A stretch of 64,000 nt of DNA from Nitrospira sp. CR1.2. Lineage in GTDB: Bacteria; Nitrospirota; Nitrospiria; Nitrospirales; Nitrospiraceae. Under the pieces are notes generated by a model. It was not told the origin of the DNA, did not search any database, and was given only the letters and a program-made list of their open reading frames with translations. The stretch's first letter is position 1, and each line of letters begins with the position of its first letter. Shown one piece after another: positions 63,837 to 64,000 of the stretch. The stretch covers positions 55,072 through 119,071 of the forward strand of contig WIAG01000004.1 of NCBI GenBank assembly GCA_014055495.1, given 5' to 3'. A program made the translations under genes and the position numbers.

Positions 63837-64000
63837 TGTCAGCACCGATGATAGAAGTCTTCTGAACACCGATCTAGGAAGTCCCCTTCACAGCGACCAC
63901 AATGTCCCTCGAGTCATGGCTACCATGGGAGGAGGGACGGATGCTGACAAAGGAGGGCTTTATCGTGATTCAGGCGCTCATCCGACAAGGAGTGTATCTC
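63837..64000 (+). mobile_element. Left end of an IS21-family insertion sequence
   Basis: It begins with TGTCAGCACC at 63837, the TGT-type terminus of IS21 elements. Two copies of an imperfect 16-nt repeat, ACCGAT-N4-GAAGTC, follow at 63844-63859 and 63868-63883 (24-nt spacing), as expected for the multiple transposase-binding repeats at IS21 ends. An istA-like start follows at 63941. The element continues beyond the window, so the right end and any target duplication cannot be seen. It interrupts the RHS gene. Confidence 0.85.
63941..64000 (+). CDS. istA: IS21-family transposase IstA (5' end only)
   Basis: Only 20 codons lie in the window, but they read MLTKEGFIVIQALIRQGVYL, the typical opening of an IstA transposase before its helix-turn-helix. 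A very strong ribosome binding site (GGGAGGAGGGA) lies just upstream. IstA is the DDE integrase of IS21 elements and works with the ATPase IstB, expected further right. Confidence 0.82.
   Translation, partial: MLTKEGFIVIQALIRQGVYL

Overview
The window reads as chromosomal DNA of a high-GC, Gram-negative, diderm bacterium. The signs are lipoproteins, LPS/EPS-type ABC exporters, type IV pili and a type I secretion system. Gene content and style (HisZ-type histidine regulation, Ppk1, paired pilins with PilT/PilU, many TPR lipoproteins, a GT/ABC glycan cluster) would fit a Nitrospira-like member of the Nitrospirota. That assignment is an inference from gene content; there is no rRNA or other phylogenetic marker here to confirm it. 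I saw no rRNA, tRNA or CRISPR array.

Layout. 1-9.3 kb holds housekeeping and small regulatory genes: a secreted PepSY protein, ilvD, a secreted jelly-roll-like protein, ppk1, two DksA/TraR-type zinc-finger proteins (one only 71 aa), and two lipoproteins, one with kinesin-light-chain-type TPRs. 9.3-22.4 kb is a long minus-strand surface-glycan locus. In transcription order it encodes a Wzm/Wzt ABC exporter, a double methyltransferase, two glycosyltransferases, a MraY/WecA-type initiating transferase, a UDP-galactopyranose-mutase-like flavoprotein, a further GT4 enzyme, a DegT aminotransferase and an unusual Gfo/Idh/MocA-SDR fusion. Many of these genes overlap by ATGA. 22.5-28.7 kb (minus strand) carries two type IV pilins with similar candidate sigma-54 elements. 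Downstream of them lies a tightly packed operon of an O-antigen-ligase/TPR protein, a TPR membrane protein and an ABC ATPase/permease pair. The order pilin then ligase raises the possibility of pilin glycosylation.

29-44.9 kb contains a TPR lipoprotein, dnaB, hisZ, serA, a class V aminotransferase, a LysM lytic transglycosylase, a YfgM-like protein, bioF, tandem pilT/pilU, a monohaem cytochrome c, a formylglycine-generating-enzyme-fold protein and a small lipoprotein with a textbook terminator. 45.2-56.5 kb is a self-contained type I secretion locus. It holds a small unknown protein, a HlyB-type exporter, a HlyD adaptor, an orphan membrane protein and a 2231-aa RTX protein with an N-terminal class 3 lipase domain. 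No TolC partner is present. 56.9-61 kb carries a lipocalin and a PAS-rich hybrid-free histidine kinase with a response regulator that lacks a DNA-binding domain.

61.5-64 kb is accessory: a DUF2846-like lipoprotein, then the 3' part of an RHS gene. The RHS gene is cut by an IS21-family element whose left end and istA start lie at the right edge of the window.
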